From NCBI GenBank assembly GCA_017557435.1, contig JAFYYR010000019.1:24528-88527 (forward strand): a DNA stretch of 64,000 nucleotides, in the 5' to 3' direction. Origin of the DNA: Pseudobutyrivibrio sp. Its GTDB lineage: Bacteria; Bacillota; Clostridia; Lachnospirales; Lachnospiraceae. Of this stretch, positions 17,769 to 26,286 are shown one piece after another; the first letter of the stretch is position 1, and every line of letters begins with the position of its first letter. The translations under genes and the position numbers were made by a program. The notes below the pieces were generated by a model that was not told the origin of the DNA, searched no databases, and saw nothing but the letters and a program-made list of their open reading frames with translations.

Positions 17769-18785
17769 ATGATTCCGCAGATTGTAGTTATTGATGATGA
17801 CCCTATAATTTTAAAAAGTGCCTGGAACACCCTTACAAGTGCGGGACTTAAGGTAGTAGCCCTGAAATCAGGAAAAGCACTTTTGGAGTACATTAGTGAA
17901 CATATGGCTCCAGATCTTATTTTGATGGATATTAGTATGCCTGAAATGGATGGATTCGAGACGGTAAGAGCCCTGAAAAAAAGTGAGGCTGGCTGGCGAG
18001 ATACCCCTGTGATTTTTCTTACAGGAAGTGAGGACGAGGATACGGAGACAAAGGGACTATCTCTTGGCGCTATGGATTTTATTAGAAAGCCATTTGTAGC
18101 CAGTGTGCTTGTCCTTAGAGTTAAGCATGCGGTGGAGCTTATAAGACTTCAGAAGAATCTTGAAAGTGTAGTAGACGAGAAGACCAGGGAAAATGAGAAT
18201 CTTTTCCTTCACGTTGTGGAGAGCCTTGCAGATGCCATTGATGCCAAGGATAACTACACTAAGGGCCATTCCGGAAGAGTGGCAGCATATTCAAAGGAGA
18301 TAGCAAAAAGATACGGCTACGAAGAGAAGAGCCAGGAGAAGATTTTCATGATGGGACTTCTTCATGATGTTGGCAAAATCGGCGTTCCAGATGAAGTGAT
18401 TAACAAGCCGGGAAGGCTTACAGATGAGGAGTTTGCAGCCATAAAAAAGCATCCGGGAATTGGAGGCAAGATTCTAGGCAATATAAAGGAAATGCCTGAG
18501 CTTGCAGCAGGAGCTAAATGGCACCATGAGAGGTACGATGGAAAGGGATACCCAGAGGGGATCGCTGGGGAGGAAATCCCAGAGGAAGCTAGAATCATTG
18601 CTGTGGCTGATGCTTATGATGCCATGACCAGCAATAGAAGCTACAGAGGAGCTCTGCCAATAGAAATAGTTCAAGGGGAAATAGAAAAGGGCAAGGGCAA
18701 TCAATTTGACCCGAAGTTTGCTGATATTATGCTTAAAATGATTGAAGATGGCTCTATCTATGAAATTGGTGGAGATGAGTCTTAA
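17769..18785 (+). CDS. Response regulator with HD-GYP domain (c-di-GMP phosphodiesterase)
   Basis: A 338-residue protein. An N-terminal receiver with the acidic cluster IDDDP, phospho-acceptor Asp54 and the conserved Lys of RKPF is joined by a coiled coil to an HD-GYP domain. The metal and catalytic motifs are intact: His199-Asp200 (LLHDVGK), HHERYDG and Gly-Tyr-Pro at 260-262. It likely degrades cyclic di-GMP when phosphorylated. The ATG at 17769 follows GGAGG. It is the expected end point of the His-Asp-His-Asp relay formed with the adjacent hybrid kinase and Hpt protein. Confidence 0.92.
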   Translation: MIPQIVVIDDDPIILKSAWNTLTSAGLKVVALKSGKALLEYISEHMAPDLILMDISMPEMDGFETVRALKKSEAGWRDTPVIFLTGSEDEDTETKGLSLGAMDFIRKPFVASVLVLRVKHAVELIRLQKNLESVVDEKTRENENLFLHVVESLADAIDAKDNYTKGHSGRVAAYSKEIAKRYGYEEKSQEKIFMMGLLHDVGKIGVPDEVINKPGRLTDEEFAAIKKHPGIGGKILGNIKEMPELAAGAKWHHERYDGKGYPEGIAGEEIPEEARIIAVADAYDAMTSNRSYRGALPIEIVQGEIEKGKGNQFDPKFADIMLKMIEDGSIYEIGGDES

Positions 18786-18807
18786 GCTATTTTATATGAC
18801 AAATAAG

Positions 18808-18853
18808 GGGATTTTGTGGAACAATGAACAATTTGTGTAATAGGCAAAATCCC
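18808..18853. repeat. Inverted repeat downstream of the HD-GYP gene
   Basis: GGGATTTTG and CAAAATCCC form a perfect 9-bp inverted repeat with a 28-nt loop. There is no T run, so it is not a clear terminator. It directly precedes a consensus -35 box. Confidence 0.5.
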
Positions 18854-18854
18854 G

Positions 18855-18883
18855 TTGACAAATATATATCAAGGCGTTATATT
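18855..18883 (+). promoter_or_regulatory. Strong sigma-A-type promoter in a gene-free region
   Basis: TTGACA (18855-18860), 17 bp, TATATT (18878-18883). The next gene starts 275 nt later and a terminator-like hairpin intervenes, so the promoter may drive a short RNA. Confidence 0.65.
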
Positions 18884-18889
18884 TATCAC

Positions 18890-19069
18890 CGAGTTATGAA
18901 ATATATCTATTTTTTATCACTTTTTTGTGACATGTCGTCACTACTTTCCAGATTTTTACTAGTTATATGACATGCGGGAGCTTTATGAAAAGTTTGGTTT
19001 TTAAAATAGGTATAGGAGAAGCTTAGCATGGCGATTGAGCTGTGCTAGGTTTGTTCTCCATTTTTTTTT
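18890..19069 (+). ncRNA. Candidate small RNA or terminated leader
   Basis: The stretch from the likely start site of the promoter at 18855 to a hairpin with a T run would give an RNA of about 180 nt. It contains GTGAC-atgtc-GTCAC (18927-18941) and the terminal hairpin. No reading frame of interest is present and I do not match it to a known RNA class (no cyclic di-GMP riboswitch core, no SRP GGAA loop). Confidence 0.3.
19015..19069 (+). terminator. Terminator-like hairpin with T9 tail
   Basis: GGAGAA pairs with TTCTCC and CTTAGCA with TGCTAGG, followed by nine T. It lies 90 nt before nfo and would stop transcription from the promoter at 18855. Confidence 0.65.
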
Positions 19070-19158
19070 GCGTAAAAATAATGCTGTAGTCCCCTGGAAG
19101 ATGAATTATACTATAATACATAAGAGATAATATAAGACAAAAGGACGGAGACATAAGC

Positions 19159-19992
19159 ATGATATACATAGGATGCCACTTATCGGTGACTAATGGCTAC
19201 GAGGCAATGGGACGGCAGATGACTGAATTTGGAGGCAATACATTTGCTTGGTTTACTAGGAATCCAAGAGGTGGTAAGGCCAAGGATATAGATGAGGCGG
19301 ATGTTAAAAAGCTTCAGGCCATTCTCCAGGAGGAGAAGTTTGGCAAACTGGTGGCTCATGCTAGCTATACAATGAATCTATGCTCAGCTAAGGAAGAGAC
19401 CAGAGCTAATGGACTTGATATGCTTAAGCAGGATTTGCAGCGCATGGAGCAGGTTCCAAATCAGCTTTATAATTTCCATCCAGGTTCACACACCGGACAG
19501 GGAGCTGAGGTTGGAATTAAGCAGATTGCAGATGGGCTAAATGAGTCACTATGGCCAGAAATGAAGACCACTGTGCTGCTGGAGACTATGGCAGGCAAGG
19601 GCTCTGAAGTTGGAAAAACATTTGAGGAGCTTAGAGAGATTATCGATAGAACTACCCTAAATGAAAAGCTTGGTGTGTGCTTAGATACATGCCATATTTG
19701 GGATGGTGGATATGATATTGTAAATGATTTGGACGGGGTACTTACAAAGTTTGACAAGATTATAGGCCTTGAGCGATTGAAGGCCATTCATTTTAATGAC
19801 AGTAAAAATGAATGTGGTGCAGCAAAGGACCGCCATGAGAAGCTGGGCCAGGGCTGCATTGGAATGGAGGCAATGAAGAGGATTGCCCTTCATCCTGCAC
19901 TTCAGAATCTTCCATTTATCCTGGAGACTCCTAATGATGATCAGGGATATATTGAGGAGATTGCACTGGTTAATTCATGGATGAATGATTAA
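19159..19992 (+). CDS. nfo: Deoxyribonuclease IV (AP endonuclease)
   Basis: Endonuclease IV, which cuts DNA 5' of abasic sites in base excision repair. The 277 residues carry the tri-zinc ligands in order: VAHASYTMNL, NFHPGSHTG, LLETMAG, CLDTCHIWDGGYD, HFNDSK, DRHEKLGQG and LETPND. Normal length. A TATAAT box about 40 nt upstream and a GGACGGAG site support expression of its own. Confidence 0.95.
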   Translation: MIYIGCHLSVTNGYEAMGRQMTEFGGNTFAWFTRNPRGGKAKDIDEADVKKLQAILQEEKFGKLVAHASYTMNLCSAKEETRANGLDMLKQDLQRMEQVPNQLYNFHPGSHTGQGAEVGIKQIADGLNESLWPEMKTTVLLETMAGKGSEVGKTFEELREIIDRTTLNEKLGVCLDTCHIWDGGYDIVNDLDGVLTKFDKIIGLERLKAIHFNDSKNECGAAKDRHEKLGQGCIGMEAMKRIALHPALQNLPFILETPNDDQGYIEEIALVNSWMND

Positions 19993-20136
19993 TCTAAAAG
20001 TGAGTTTTGTTGCAGTAGATGCAGCAATTGCAATAATTTTAGAGAAATATATCTACAAGACACAATTTTATAAATATATGATGGTAAAATCGAAAGATAA
20101 CAATGGACAATTGTTTTTATTTTAGCGAGGCAGACG

Positions 20137-21276
20137 ATGGTTGAAATACCTAGTTGGGTGGTACTAAACTTTTTCACATCATTCCTTCTGATTCTTCTTT
20201 TGATGTTTCAGAACAAAACTTCCAGGTTGCAGAAAGGCCGTAAATATTCTGCAATTCTTACTTGCACGCTTATTTTACTAATTTCAGAATCAATAGGGCG
20301 AGTTGGAGAGAATAATCCTGACAATCTTTTATTCCTGGCTAGAATTGGGTATTTTTTGATTTTTATTTTGGACCCAGTTGATATTTTATTTGCCGTTAAC
20401 TATGTGGACTGCTGGATGGATGAGGGAAATAGTAAGCCCCGACGTATGTTCAAGGAGGCCTTCAGAGCCTTTGCTATAGCAAATGGAGTACTTGTTACAC
20501 TATCTTCTCTTTTAGGGCTTAGATGGTTTTTCTATTTCGAGAATGGAATATATTATAGAGGCAGTTTCTTCATAGTAAGAGCGTTGCTTGTGATGTTGTT
20601 CATCATATTGCTTTTGGTTTACACAGTGGTGTTCAGAAAAGATTTCCTGAGTGAATACAAGAATATGATTTTGGTGCTGCCATTTTTTGCACTGTTGGGC
20701 GCCATAGGCCAAGTATTCTTTTATAACATGGATACCACTTATGCTGGCATTTCACTGGGATGTCTGGTGCTGTTTTTCTTCTTCCAGAGCAATGACGTCA
20801 ACATTGATTATCTCTCCGGTGTGTTGAATCGACGTGGTATCGATATCAAGCTAGATGATATGATAAAAAATAGTCAGTCCTCTGGGAAAAATTTTGGCGC
20901 CATTATGATGGACTTAGATAATTTCAAAACCATCAATGACACATTGGGCCATGAAGAAGGGGATAGAGCTATAAAATATATGGCTGATATTTTGACCAAT
21001 TCATTTGACAAGGACACAGCTATTGGTCGATTTGGCGGCGACGAATTCTTCGTAATTACGGATAATATATCTAAAGATGATTTGGATAAAATTATCGCTG
21101 AGGTGAGAGAAAAGCTTGCCCACATTAGGGACAAGCGTGGCTGGAATAAAAATGTGGACGTAAGCTGCGGATATTCTATTTATGTTTCAAGCAGCAATAT
21201 GACTAGAGAGCAGTTTGCAGATATCCTTGATTCTCTAATGTACATTGAAAAAGAAGACCATCATAAAGACCAGTGA
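20137..21276 (+). CDS. Membrane-bound diguanylate cyclase (GGDEF)
   Basis: A 379-residue protein. Six hydrophobic segments in the first ~215 residues form a membrane sensor of unknown ligand, followed by a GGDEF domain. The catalytic signature RFGGDEF is intact, as are the substrate segment MDLDNFKTINDTLGHEEGD and the C-terminal CGYSIY. No inhibitory RxxD site is evident. It would make cyclic di-GMP, opposing the HD-GYP regulator 1.4 kb upstream. The ribosome binding site (GCGAGG) is modest. Confidence 0.9.
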   Translation: MVEIPSWVVLNFFTSFLLILLLMFQNKTSRLQKGRKYSAILTCTLILLISESIGRVGENNPDNLLFLARIGYFLIFILDPVDILFAVNYVDCWMDEGNSKPRRMFKEAFRAFAIANGVLVTLSSLLGLRWFFYFENGIYYRGSFFIVRALLVMLFIILLLVYTVVFRKDFLSEYKNMILVLPFFALLGAIGQVFFYNMDTTYAGISLGCLVLFFFFQSNDVNIDYLSGVLNRRGIDIKLDDMIKNSQSSGKNFGAIMMDLDNFKTINDTLGHEEGDRAIKYMADILTNSFDKDTAIGRFGGDEFFVITDNISKDDLDKIIAEVREKLAHIRDKRGWNKNVDVSCGYSIYVSSSNMTREQFADILDSLMYIEKEDHHKDQ

Positions 21277-21329
21277 TTTATTTTCTGGAACTTCCGGAAA
21301 GAACAGGTGACCTATAATTTATAGTTTTC

Positions 21330-21382
21330 AACCTCCCTTGATTCTAGTATAGTTAATCTATGAAACTAGAGGATAGGGAGGT
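21330..21382 (+). promoter_or_regulatory. Hairpin that masks the ribosome binding site of the aldose epimerase gene
   Basis: AACCTCCC (21330-21337) pairs with GGGAGGTT (21376-21383), and TTCTAGT/ACTAGAG and ATAG/CTAT extend the stem inward. The right arm contains the GGGAGG that serves the GTG start at 21389. A four-T run follows, so partial termination is also possible. Confidence 0.6.
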
Positions 21383-21388
21383 TTTCTT

Positions 21389-22264
21389 GTGTTATACACT
21401 ATTGAAAATGAAAAGATAAAATTAACAGTTGCTGACCACGGAGCAGAGATTAAGTCACTTATTAGAAAGTCAGACGGAAGAGAGCTTATGTGGCAGGCAG
21501 ATGGCACATTTTGGGCTCGTACTTCACCAGTACTTTTCCCACTTGTAGGCAATTACTACGGAAAGAAATCAGTGTACGCTGGCAAGACATATGAGATGGG
21601 ACAGCACGGATTTGCAAGAGATATGGACTTTACTCTTGCATCTCAGACGAAAGATGAGCTTGTTTTTACATTAAAAGATAATGAGGAGACTAAAGAAAAA
21701 TATCCATTTTCTTTTATCCTTACACTTAGCTATAAGATTACAGATGGTACTGTAAAGGTAGGCTGGAAGGTGGAAAATCCTAAGGATTCTACAATGTATT
21801 TTTCTATTGGAGGACACCCAGCATTTAACTGCGATTTAGATACATGGACTCTTAGATTTGAAAAAGCAGGAAAGGTAAATGATACAGTTACAGCATTTAT
21901 CATTTCCTCAGATGGAAGTGGTTGCCTAGGAGATGAAAAGGAAAAACTTGCCCTTGATAATGGTATCCTTCATATGTCAGATGAGCTTTTCAGCAGGGAT
22001 GCTCTTATTATCGAGGATCGTCAGTCAGACCAGGTAACTCTTGTCAATCCAGATGATGTGGATGAGTTATCAGTGAAATTTGATGCGCCACTTTTTGGCG
22101 TGTGGTCACCTGTTGGCAAGCATGCGCCATTTGTATGCATCGAGCCATGGTATGGTCGCTGCGACAGAGTTGGATTTAATCAAAAGCTTGAGGAGAGAGA
22201 ATACGGAAATACCCTTGAGGCAGGGGAAGTATTCAAGACTTCCTACGATATTATTTGTAAATAA
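21389..22264 (+). CDS. Aldose 1-epimerase family protein (LacX-like)
   Basis: A 291-residue galactose-mutarotase-fold protein, which interconverts anomers of sugars or sugar phosphates. Family signatures are present: LFPLVGNYYG, the catalytic-type histidines GQHGFARD and GGHPAFNC, and the glutamate in CIEPWYGRCD. The specific sugar is not predictable. The start is GTG at 21389, behind GGGAGG; that site is the right arm of a strong hairpin. Followed by a terminator before the GNAT gene. Confidence 0.88.
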   Translation: MLYTIENEKIKLTVADHGAEIKSLIRKSDGRELMWQADGTFWARTSPVLFPLVGNYYGKKSVYAGKTYEMGQHGFARDMDFTLASQTKDELVFTLKDNEETKEKYPFSFILTLSYKITDGTVKVGWKVENPKDSTMYFSIGGHPAFNCDLDTWTLRFEKAGKVNDTVTAFIISSDGSGCLGDEKEKLALDNGILHMSDELFSRDALIIEDRQSDQVTLVNPDDVDELSVKFDAPLFGVWSPVGKHAPFVCIEPWYGRCDRVGFNQKLEEREYGNTLEAGEVFKTSYDIICK

Positions 22265-22278
22265 ACAGCCTGATAGGC

Positions 22279-22312
22279 CCCCTAAGATGTATAGAATGGC
22301 TTAGGGGTTTTA
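22279..22312 (+). terminator. Terminator after the aldose epimerase gene
   Basis: CCCCTAAG and CTTAGGGG form an 8-bp stem followed by TTTTA. Confidence 0.75.
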
Positions 22313-22344
22313 TAGAATTTTTAAGTAGCTACATGGAGAATAAA

Positions 22345-22827
22345 ATGAGAAAAATAGAGCATGCAACTAGAGCTGACGCAGAAGAGATTCTAGCTCTCTA
22401 TAGGACTCAGCTAGGGCGAGAGTTCTGCCCATGGACGGAGGAATATCCTACCATGGGGGAGATTGATTTTGATCTAGACCGTGACTCACTTTTTATTATG
22501 CGAGATGGCGAGAAGATAATTGCAGCTATCTCTATTGATGATGATGAGTTGGTAAATGATTTGCCACATTGGACTGATGAACTGCAGCCAGGTGGAGAGC
22601 TTTCTAGACTTGCTGTGGACCCTGAGTATCAGAGCCAGGGCATAGCCAAGGAAATGATTACCTATGGGATGAAAACCCTGAAGGAAAGAGATTTCAAGAG
22701 TCTGCATTTTCTTGTGAATCGTCACAACTTAAAGGCGATGAAGAGTTATGCAGCCTTTGGTTTTAACAAGGTGGGAGAATGTGAACTTTACGATCAGCCT
22801 ATGTTTTGCTACGAGACGGAGTTATAG
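22345..22827 (+). CDS. GNAT family N-acetyltransferase
   Basis: A 160-residue acetyltransferase. The acetyl-CoA loop is in LAVDPEYQSQGIAKEM (Q-x-x-G-x-A), followed by FLVNRHNLKAMKSYAAFGF, the usual C-terminal half. Acceptor unknown. The ATG at 22345 follows GGAG with six bases; an ATG at 22333 is itself part of that site. The next gene follows after eight bases, so the two are in one operon. Confidence 0.85.
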   Translation: MRKIEHATRADAEEILALYRTQLGREFCPWTEEYPTMGEIDFDLDRDSLFIMRDGEKIIAAISIDDDELVNDLPHWTDELQPGGELSRLAVDPEYQSQGIAKEMITYGMKTLKERDFKSLHFLVNRHNLKAMKSYAAFGFNKVGECELYDQPMFCYETEL

Positions 22828-22835
22828 GGGGAGCT

Positions 22836-23522
22836 ATGATTACAGAAGAAATCAAGGCGGGATTATTGGCTCGCCAGGACGTGGAGTATAGAGATTTTCA
22901 GTCAAATTTGATTCCAAATGTAAGCAATGATTATTTTGTGGGAGTCAGGACACCTGAGCTTAGAAAATATGCCAAGGAGCTTGGGAAGAGACAGGATGTG
23001 GCTGAGTTTTTAGACCAGTTGCCACATCAGCTATTTGACGAAAATCAGCTTCATGCATTTATCCTTTCCGATATGAAGGATTACGAAAAATGCATGGAGA
23101 GACTTAATGAGTTTTTACCTTATGTAAATAACTGGGCTACATGCGACCAGATGTCTCCAAAGATTTTTAAGAAGCACAAAAAGGAGCTGCTAGAGCAGGT
23201 AAATGTCTGGATAAAATCAGATGAGACCTATACCATTCGATTTGCAATTAAGATGCTTATGGAGCATTTTTTGGACGAGGATTATGATGTTAAATTTCCT
23301 GAGATGGTGGCACAGGTCCGGTCAGAAGAGTACTACGTAAATATGATGATTGCCTGGTATTTTGCTACGGCACTGGCAAAGCAGTATGATAGCATTTTGC
23401 CATTTATTACGGAAAATAAGCTTGAAAAATGGACCCACAATAAGACCATTCAAAAGGCAGTGGAAAGCTATCGTATCACTCCAGAGCAAAAAACGTATTT
23501 ACGAACTTTAAAGATAAAATAA
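22836..23522 (+). CDS. DNA alkylation repair protein (AlkD-like)
   Basis: A 228-residue all-helical HEAT-repeat protein of the AlkD family, DNA glycosylases that remove bulky or charged alkylated bases without base flipping. Recognised by the N-terminal YFVGVRTPELRKYAKEL, the ATCDQMSPK segment, IRFAIKMLMEHFLDEDY and MIAWYFATALAKQY. The ATG at 22836 follows GGGGGAG. Co-transcribed with the GNAT gene. With nfo nearby it adds to a base-repair set. Confidence 0.88.
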   Translation: MITEEIKAGLLARQDVEYRDFQSNLIPNVSNDYFVGVRTPELRKYAKELGKRQDVAEFLDQLPHQLFDENQLHAFILSDMKDYEKCMERLNEFLPYVNNWATCDQMSPKIFKKHKKELLEQVNVWIKSDETYTIRFAIKMLMEHFLDEDYDVKFPEMVAQVRSEEYYVNMMIAWYFATALAKQYDSILPFITENKLEKWTHNKTIQKAVESYRITPEQKTYLRTLKIK

Positions 23523-23536
23523 AATGGACAGAAAGT

Positions 23537-23564
23537 ATCCCCAGCAATTTTACTTGCTGGGGAT
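23537..23564. terminator. Terminator between alkD-like and hsp20
   Basis: A perfect 10-bp stem ATCCCCAGCA/TGCTGGGGAT with an 8-nt loop, between convergent genes. The T run is weak on both sides. Confidence 0.65.
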
Positions 23565-23606
23565 TTGATTTGTAGGAATAATCCTGTATAAAAAAGGGGA
23601 AAATGG

Positions 23607-24047
23607 TTAGCCTTCAATGGCTATATATTTTGTCTCATCTTTCTGAGGGATTGCTTCTTTCTTAGGGATATTCAAGCTAAGTACACCGTCCTTAAAGGCT
23701 GCGTGAATATCTTCCTGAGTAACAGCATCGCCTACGTAGAAGCTACGGCTGCAAGAGCCTGTGTAACGCTCGCGGCGGATATATTTGCCATCGTCATCTT
23801 TTTCATCATTGTTCTGATTGGTCTCAGCCTTGATTGTAAGATAGCCATCCTTAAGCTCTGCCTTAATGTCTTCTTTTGCAAATCCAGGAAGGTTCATGTC
23901 AACTTGGTATCCATTTTCATTTTCTTTTACATCAGTTGTCATCATACGTGAGAAGTTATTGTCATAAGAGTGACCAAAACCTGTTACACGTGGTACTGAG
24001 AAGAAATCATCCATAAAATCATTTGAAAAAATACTAGGCATTAACAT
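23607..24047 (-). CDS. hsp20: Hsp20/alpha-crystallin small heat-shock protein
   Basis: A 146-residue ATP-independent holdase chaperone. The N-terminus (MLMPSIFSNDFMDDFF) is followed by the alpha-crystallin domain with VDMNLPGFAKEDIKAEL and the hallmark AFKDGVLSLNIPKK. The C-terminal I-x-I motif is present in weak form (YIAIEG). The ATG follows GGAGG. Transcription is controlled by a perfect CIRCE operator that contains the -35 box. Confidence 0.93.
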   Translation of the reverse strand: MLMPSIFSNDFMDDFFSVPRVTGFGHSYDNNFSRMMTTDVKENENGYQVDMNLPGFAKEDIKAELKDGYLTIKAETNQNNDEKDDDGKYIRRERYTGSCSRSFYVGDAVTQEDIHAAFKDGVLSLNIPKKEAIPQKDETKYIAIEG

Positions 24048-24160
24048 AATAATTACCTCCTTATATATGTGATATTGTAATAATCCCGTTTGGTGACTGA
24101 TGGGTCAGTCAAGTTGGTTCAGGAACATTTTGTTTTTATTTGTTCCCTTGTTGTACTTAC

Positions 24161-24202
24161 GTTATACACCCTAAATTAGCACTCGTCAATAGAGAGTGCT
24201 AA
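24161..24202 (-). promoter_or_regulatory. CIRCE operator and promoter of hsp20
   Basis: TTAGCACTC-N9-GAGTGCTAA at 24176-24202 is a perfect HrcA operator. Read on the minus strand, TTGACG (24184-24189) lies within the operator and is 17 bp from TATAAC (24161-24166), so HrcA would cover the -35 box. Confidence 0.92.
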
Positions 24203-24320
24203 TAATTTATAATTATTTAAGAATTATTTTATAAATTGTCAGACAATGGAACTGGCGAAACAAATGAAGAAACCAGATAGTAAGCTTAGAATCAGAATGG
24301 GCTTGAGTTCAGATAAGGCA

Positions 24321-24362
24321 AGAGCCAAAAGAAAAATCCCCCTTGGCTAGGCCAAAGGGGAT
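24321..24362 (-). terminator. Terminator of the uncharacterised gene at 24382
   Basis: On the minus strand ATCCCCTTTGG pairs with CCAAGGGGGAT around a five-base loop, followed by TTTTTCTTTT. Confidence 0.85.
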
Positions 24363-24381
24363 AAAGGGGAACACATCCTAA

Positions 24382-25185
24382 TTAGTTTAGGTGGTCATAT
24401 AAAGTTAAGTCGTAGTGCTTTGAATACATATCATCTAGGGTATTTACATCAATAGCACCACCGAACATCAACTTGTCAAAAGTTTGGTTGAAGGTATTTT
24501 TCATGTAGTCCTGATAACTTAGATAAGCGAATGTCTCTATGATAGAAGCATTTGGCTTAAATATGGTATCCAGATTAATGATATCTTCATTTGGCAGATA
24601 AGTGCTAGTGCTAAGAGAGAAGAAGCGGACCAATATAATCGGGCAAACAGGTGTAGAGCTGTCGTGGAAATAAGCTGTTACACGGATTGCCTCATCCATT
24701 CCTCCGCTGATAACATAGCTGCCGATCTCCTCTGAGGTAAGGGCATAGTTAGCATCCTTTATCTCATAATTATCGTAATCCTGGAAGGACAAAACTGGCT
24801 CTGTTTTTTTAGCCACAGTCTGCCTGGACTGATAGGTAAATTTATCTGCAGCAGTGGAAATCTTTTGAAGCTCGCTAAAAAGACCCATGTTTCCAATAGT
24901 GATAGCAGTATGGCGGGCAAATTCAATGAGCTCTATAAAGTTGTATATTTTGTCGTCGGAAAAATCTGCAGGTTTAATGGCATCGATACTAGAGTCGCTA
25001 AAGAGCAGGTCGTTGTTGTTGTCTCGAATGTAAGAAATGGCTTTTTGGAATTCAGTGAAGCGACATCTGTGTAAATCAATGTCCCGAAGGTCATCCATAG
25101 ATAACGGGACATCTTGTTCTTTGTCATTATTCGTTTCGATTTGATAATTCAGTTGCGTCCTGAATAATATGTCATTCATAACCAT
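24382..25185 (-). CDS. Uncharacterised 267-residue protein
   Basis: A soluble, acidic protein with no signal peptide, membrane segment or recognised domain. The N-terminal 130 residues are predicted mostly helical, the rest mixed strand and helix (EEIGSYVISGGMDEAIRV; TPVCPIILVRFFSL). The ATG at 25185 follows GGGAGGG. It has its own terminator, and the upstream gene (ylmH) ends 140 nt away, so it may be transcribed alone. I assign no function. Confidence 0.75.
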   Translation of the reverse strand: MVMNDILFRTQLNYQIETNNDKEQDVPLSMDDLRDIDLHRCRFTEFQKAISYIRDNNNDLLFSDSSIDAIKPADFSDDKIYNFIELIEFARHTAITIGNMGLFSELQKISTAADKFTYQSRQTVAKKTEPVLSFQDYDNYEIKDANYALTSEEIGSYVISGGMDEAIRVTAYFHDSSTPVCPIILVRFFSLSTSTYLPNEDIINLDTIFKPNASIIETFAYLSYQDYMKNTFNQTFDKLMFGGAIDVNTLDDMYSKHYDLTLYDHLN

Positions 25186-25324
25186 ATGACACCCTCCCAC
25201 TTTTTATCATGATACCATATTTTGTGCTGAGAGGGTAGAGTGGCACTATATGTAGGAAAAACTTTGTGTAAATATACTAAATTCCAAGATGAGGAATTAG
25301 TGATATGATATAACGATTTGCCGA

Positions 25325-26095
25325 TTATTTGGCTCCAAATATCTCTACAGTAAGGTTCAGCTTGCCTTTTTTGGAAAGTCCACCTTCGGAAACAATGTTG
25401 AATTTACCGAATCCTCGAACCGAAACCGAGTCCCCGGCAGAGAGAATCTTGTCATTATTTTCCACAATATGACCATTTACCGATACCTTTTTCTCGGTGA
25501 AATATGGCAGTGTATCCTTGCGGCTTAGGTTGTAGACTCTAGCGATGATGGCGTCAGCTCTTGGAGATGCCACCTGGATAGTAGCCTCCTTTAGATTGGC
25601 CTGCTTGTAGGATTCTGGAAGCTCAGAAAATGAGCACTTTACAGAGTTGCGTCCTACAGAGACAAAGTTCTCCAGTAGATAATCTGCGGTAGACTCGTCT
25701 GCATACATGTAGGCATCCATTCCATCTACGAAAATGTCGCCGAACTTTTTCCTGTCTATGCCAAGACTCATAAGGCTGCCCAGGTAGTCTCGGTGAGTGT
25801 AGGCCTTGGCGAATTTCTTGGCAAGTGGCTCAATCTTGATACATTTAATAGGAAAATCCACTTCATAGCCAAAGTCGTTTTCGCTGCCAAAGCGCACCAT
25901 TTTTCTCTCGCAATTTTCATAGCCGCCAAATAAATCATAGGCGATTGGAGCAAATGATTTGTCTCTAGCGGCCTGGAAAAACAGGTCCTGCTGGCTGAGA
26001 CTTAAAAAGTCAGAGAACACGTAAATGTTATTTTTGTAAGCTCTGTTTGAAAGCTCGATTATTCTATTGTAAAGGATTTGATCCTGCTCGTTCAT
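25325..26095 (-). CDS. ylmH: YlmH-type S4-domain RNA-binding protein
   Basis: A 256-residue protein with the YlmH N-terminal domain (AYTHRDYLGSLMSLGIDRKKFGDIFVD) and a C-terminal S4 RNA-binding domain (KKVSVNGHIVENNDKILSAGDSV). YlmH has recently been linked to rescue of stalled 50S-peptidyl-tRNA complexes. In most Firmicutes it sits in the division cluster near divIVA; here it stands apart. Start ATG at 26095, weak GAGGTTACC site just before it. Confidence 0.9.
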   Translation of the reverse strand: MNEQDQILYNRIIELSNRAYKNNIYVFSDFLSLSQQDLFFQAARDKSFAPIAYDLFGGYENCERKMVRFGSENDFGYEVDFPIKCIKIEPLAKKFAKAYTHRDYLGSLMSLGIDRKKFGDIFVDGMDAYMYADESTADYLLENFVSVGRNSVKCSFSELPESYKQANLKEATIQVASPRADAIIARVYNLSRKDTLPYFTEKKVSVNGHIVENNDKILSAGDSVSVRGFGKFNIVSEGGLSKKGKLNLTVEIFGAK

Positions 26096-26286
26096 GGTAA
26101 CCTCGTGAATTCACTTCTTATAATAATTGTAACTTGCCGTTACTGTAGGGATTATATAATATTATTGGCCCTTAATGCAAAATAGGCTTTAAAAAACTAT
26201 TGGAAAATGTCAAAATAATTTTTGATAGAATTTTCTTATAAAGGCTGTCTGAGGGCAGTAGATTAAACAGTAAAGAGGATAATGAA

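Noticed and set aside
18786-19158. Cyclic di-GMP riboswitch near the HD-GYP and GGDEF genes
   Set aside because: No GEMM-type core could be found on either strand.
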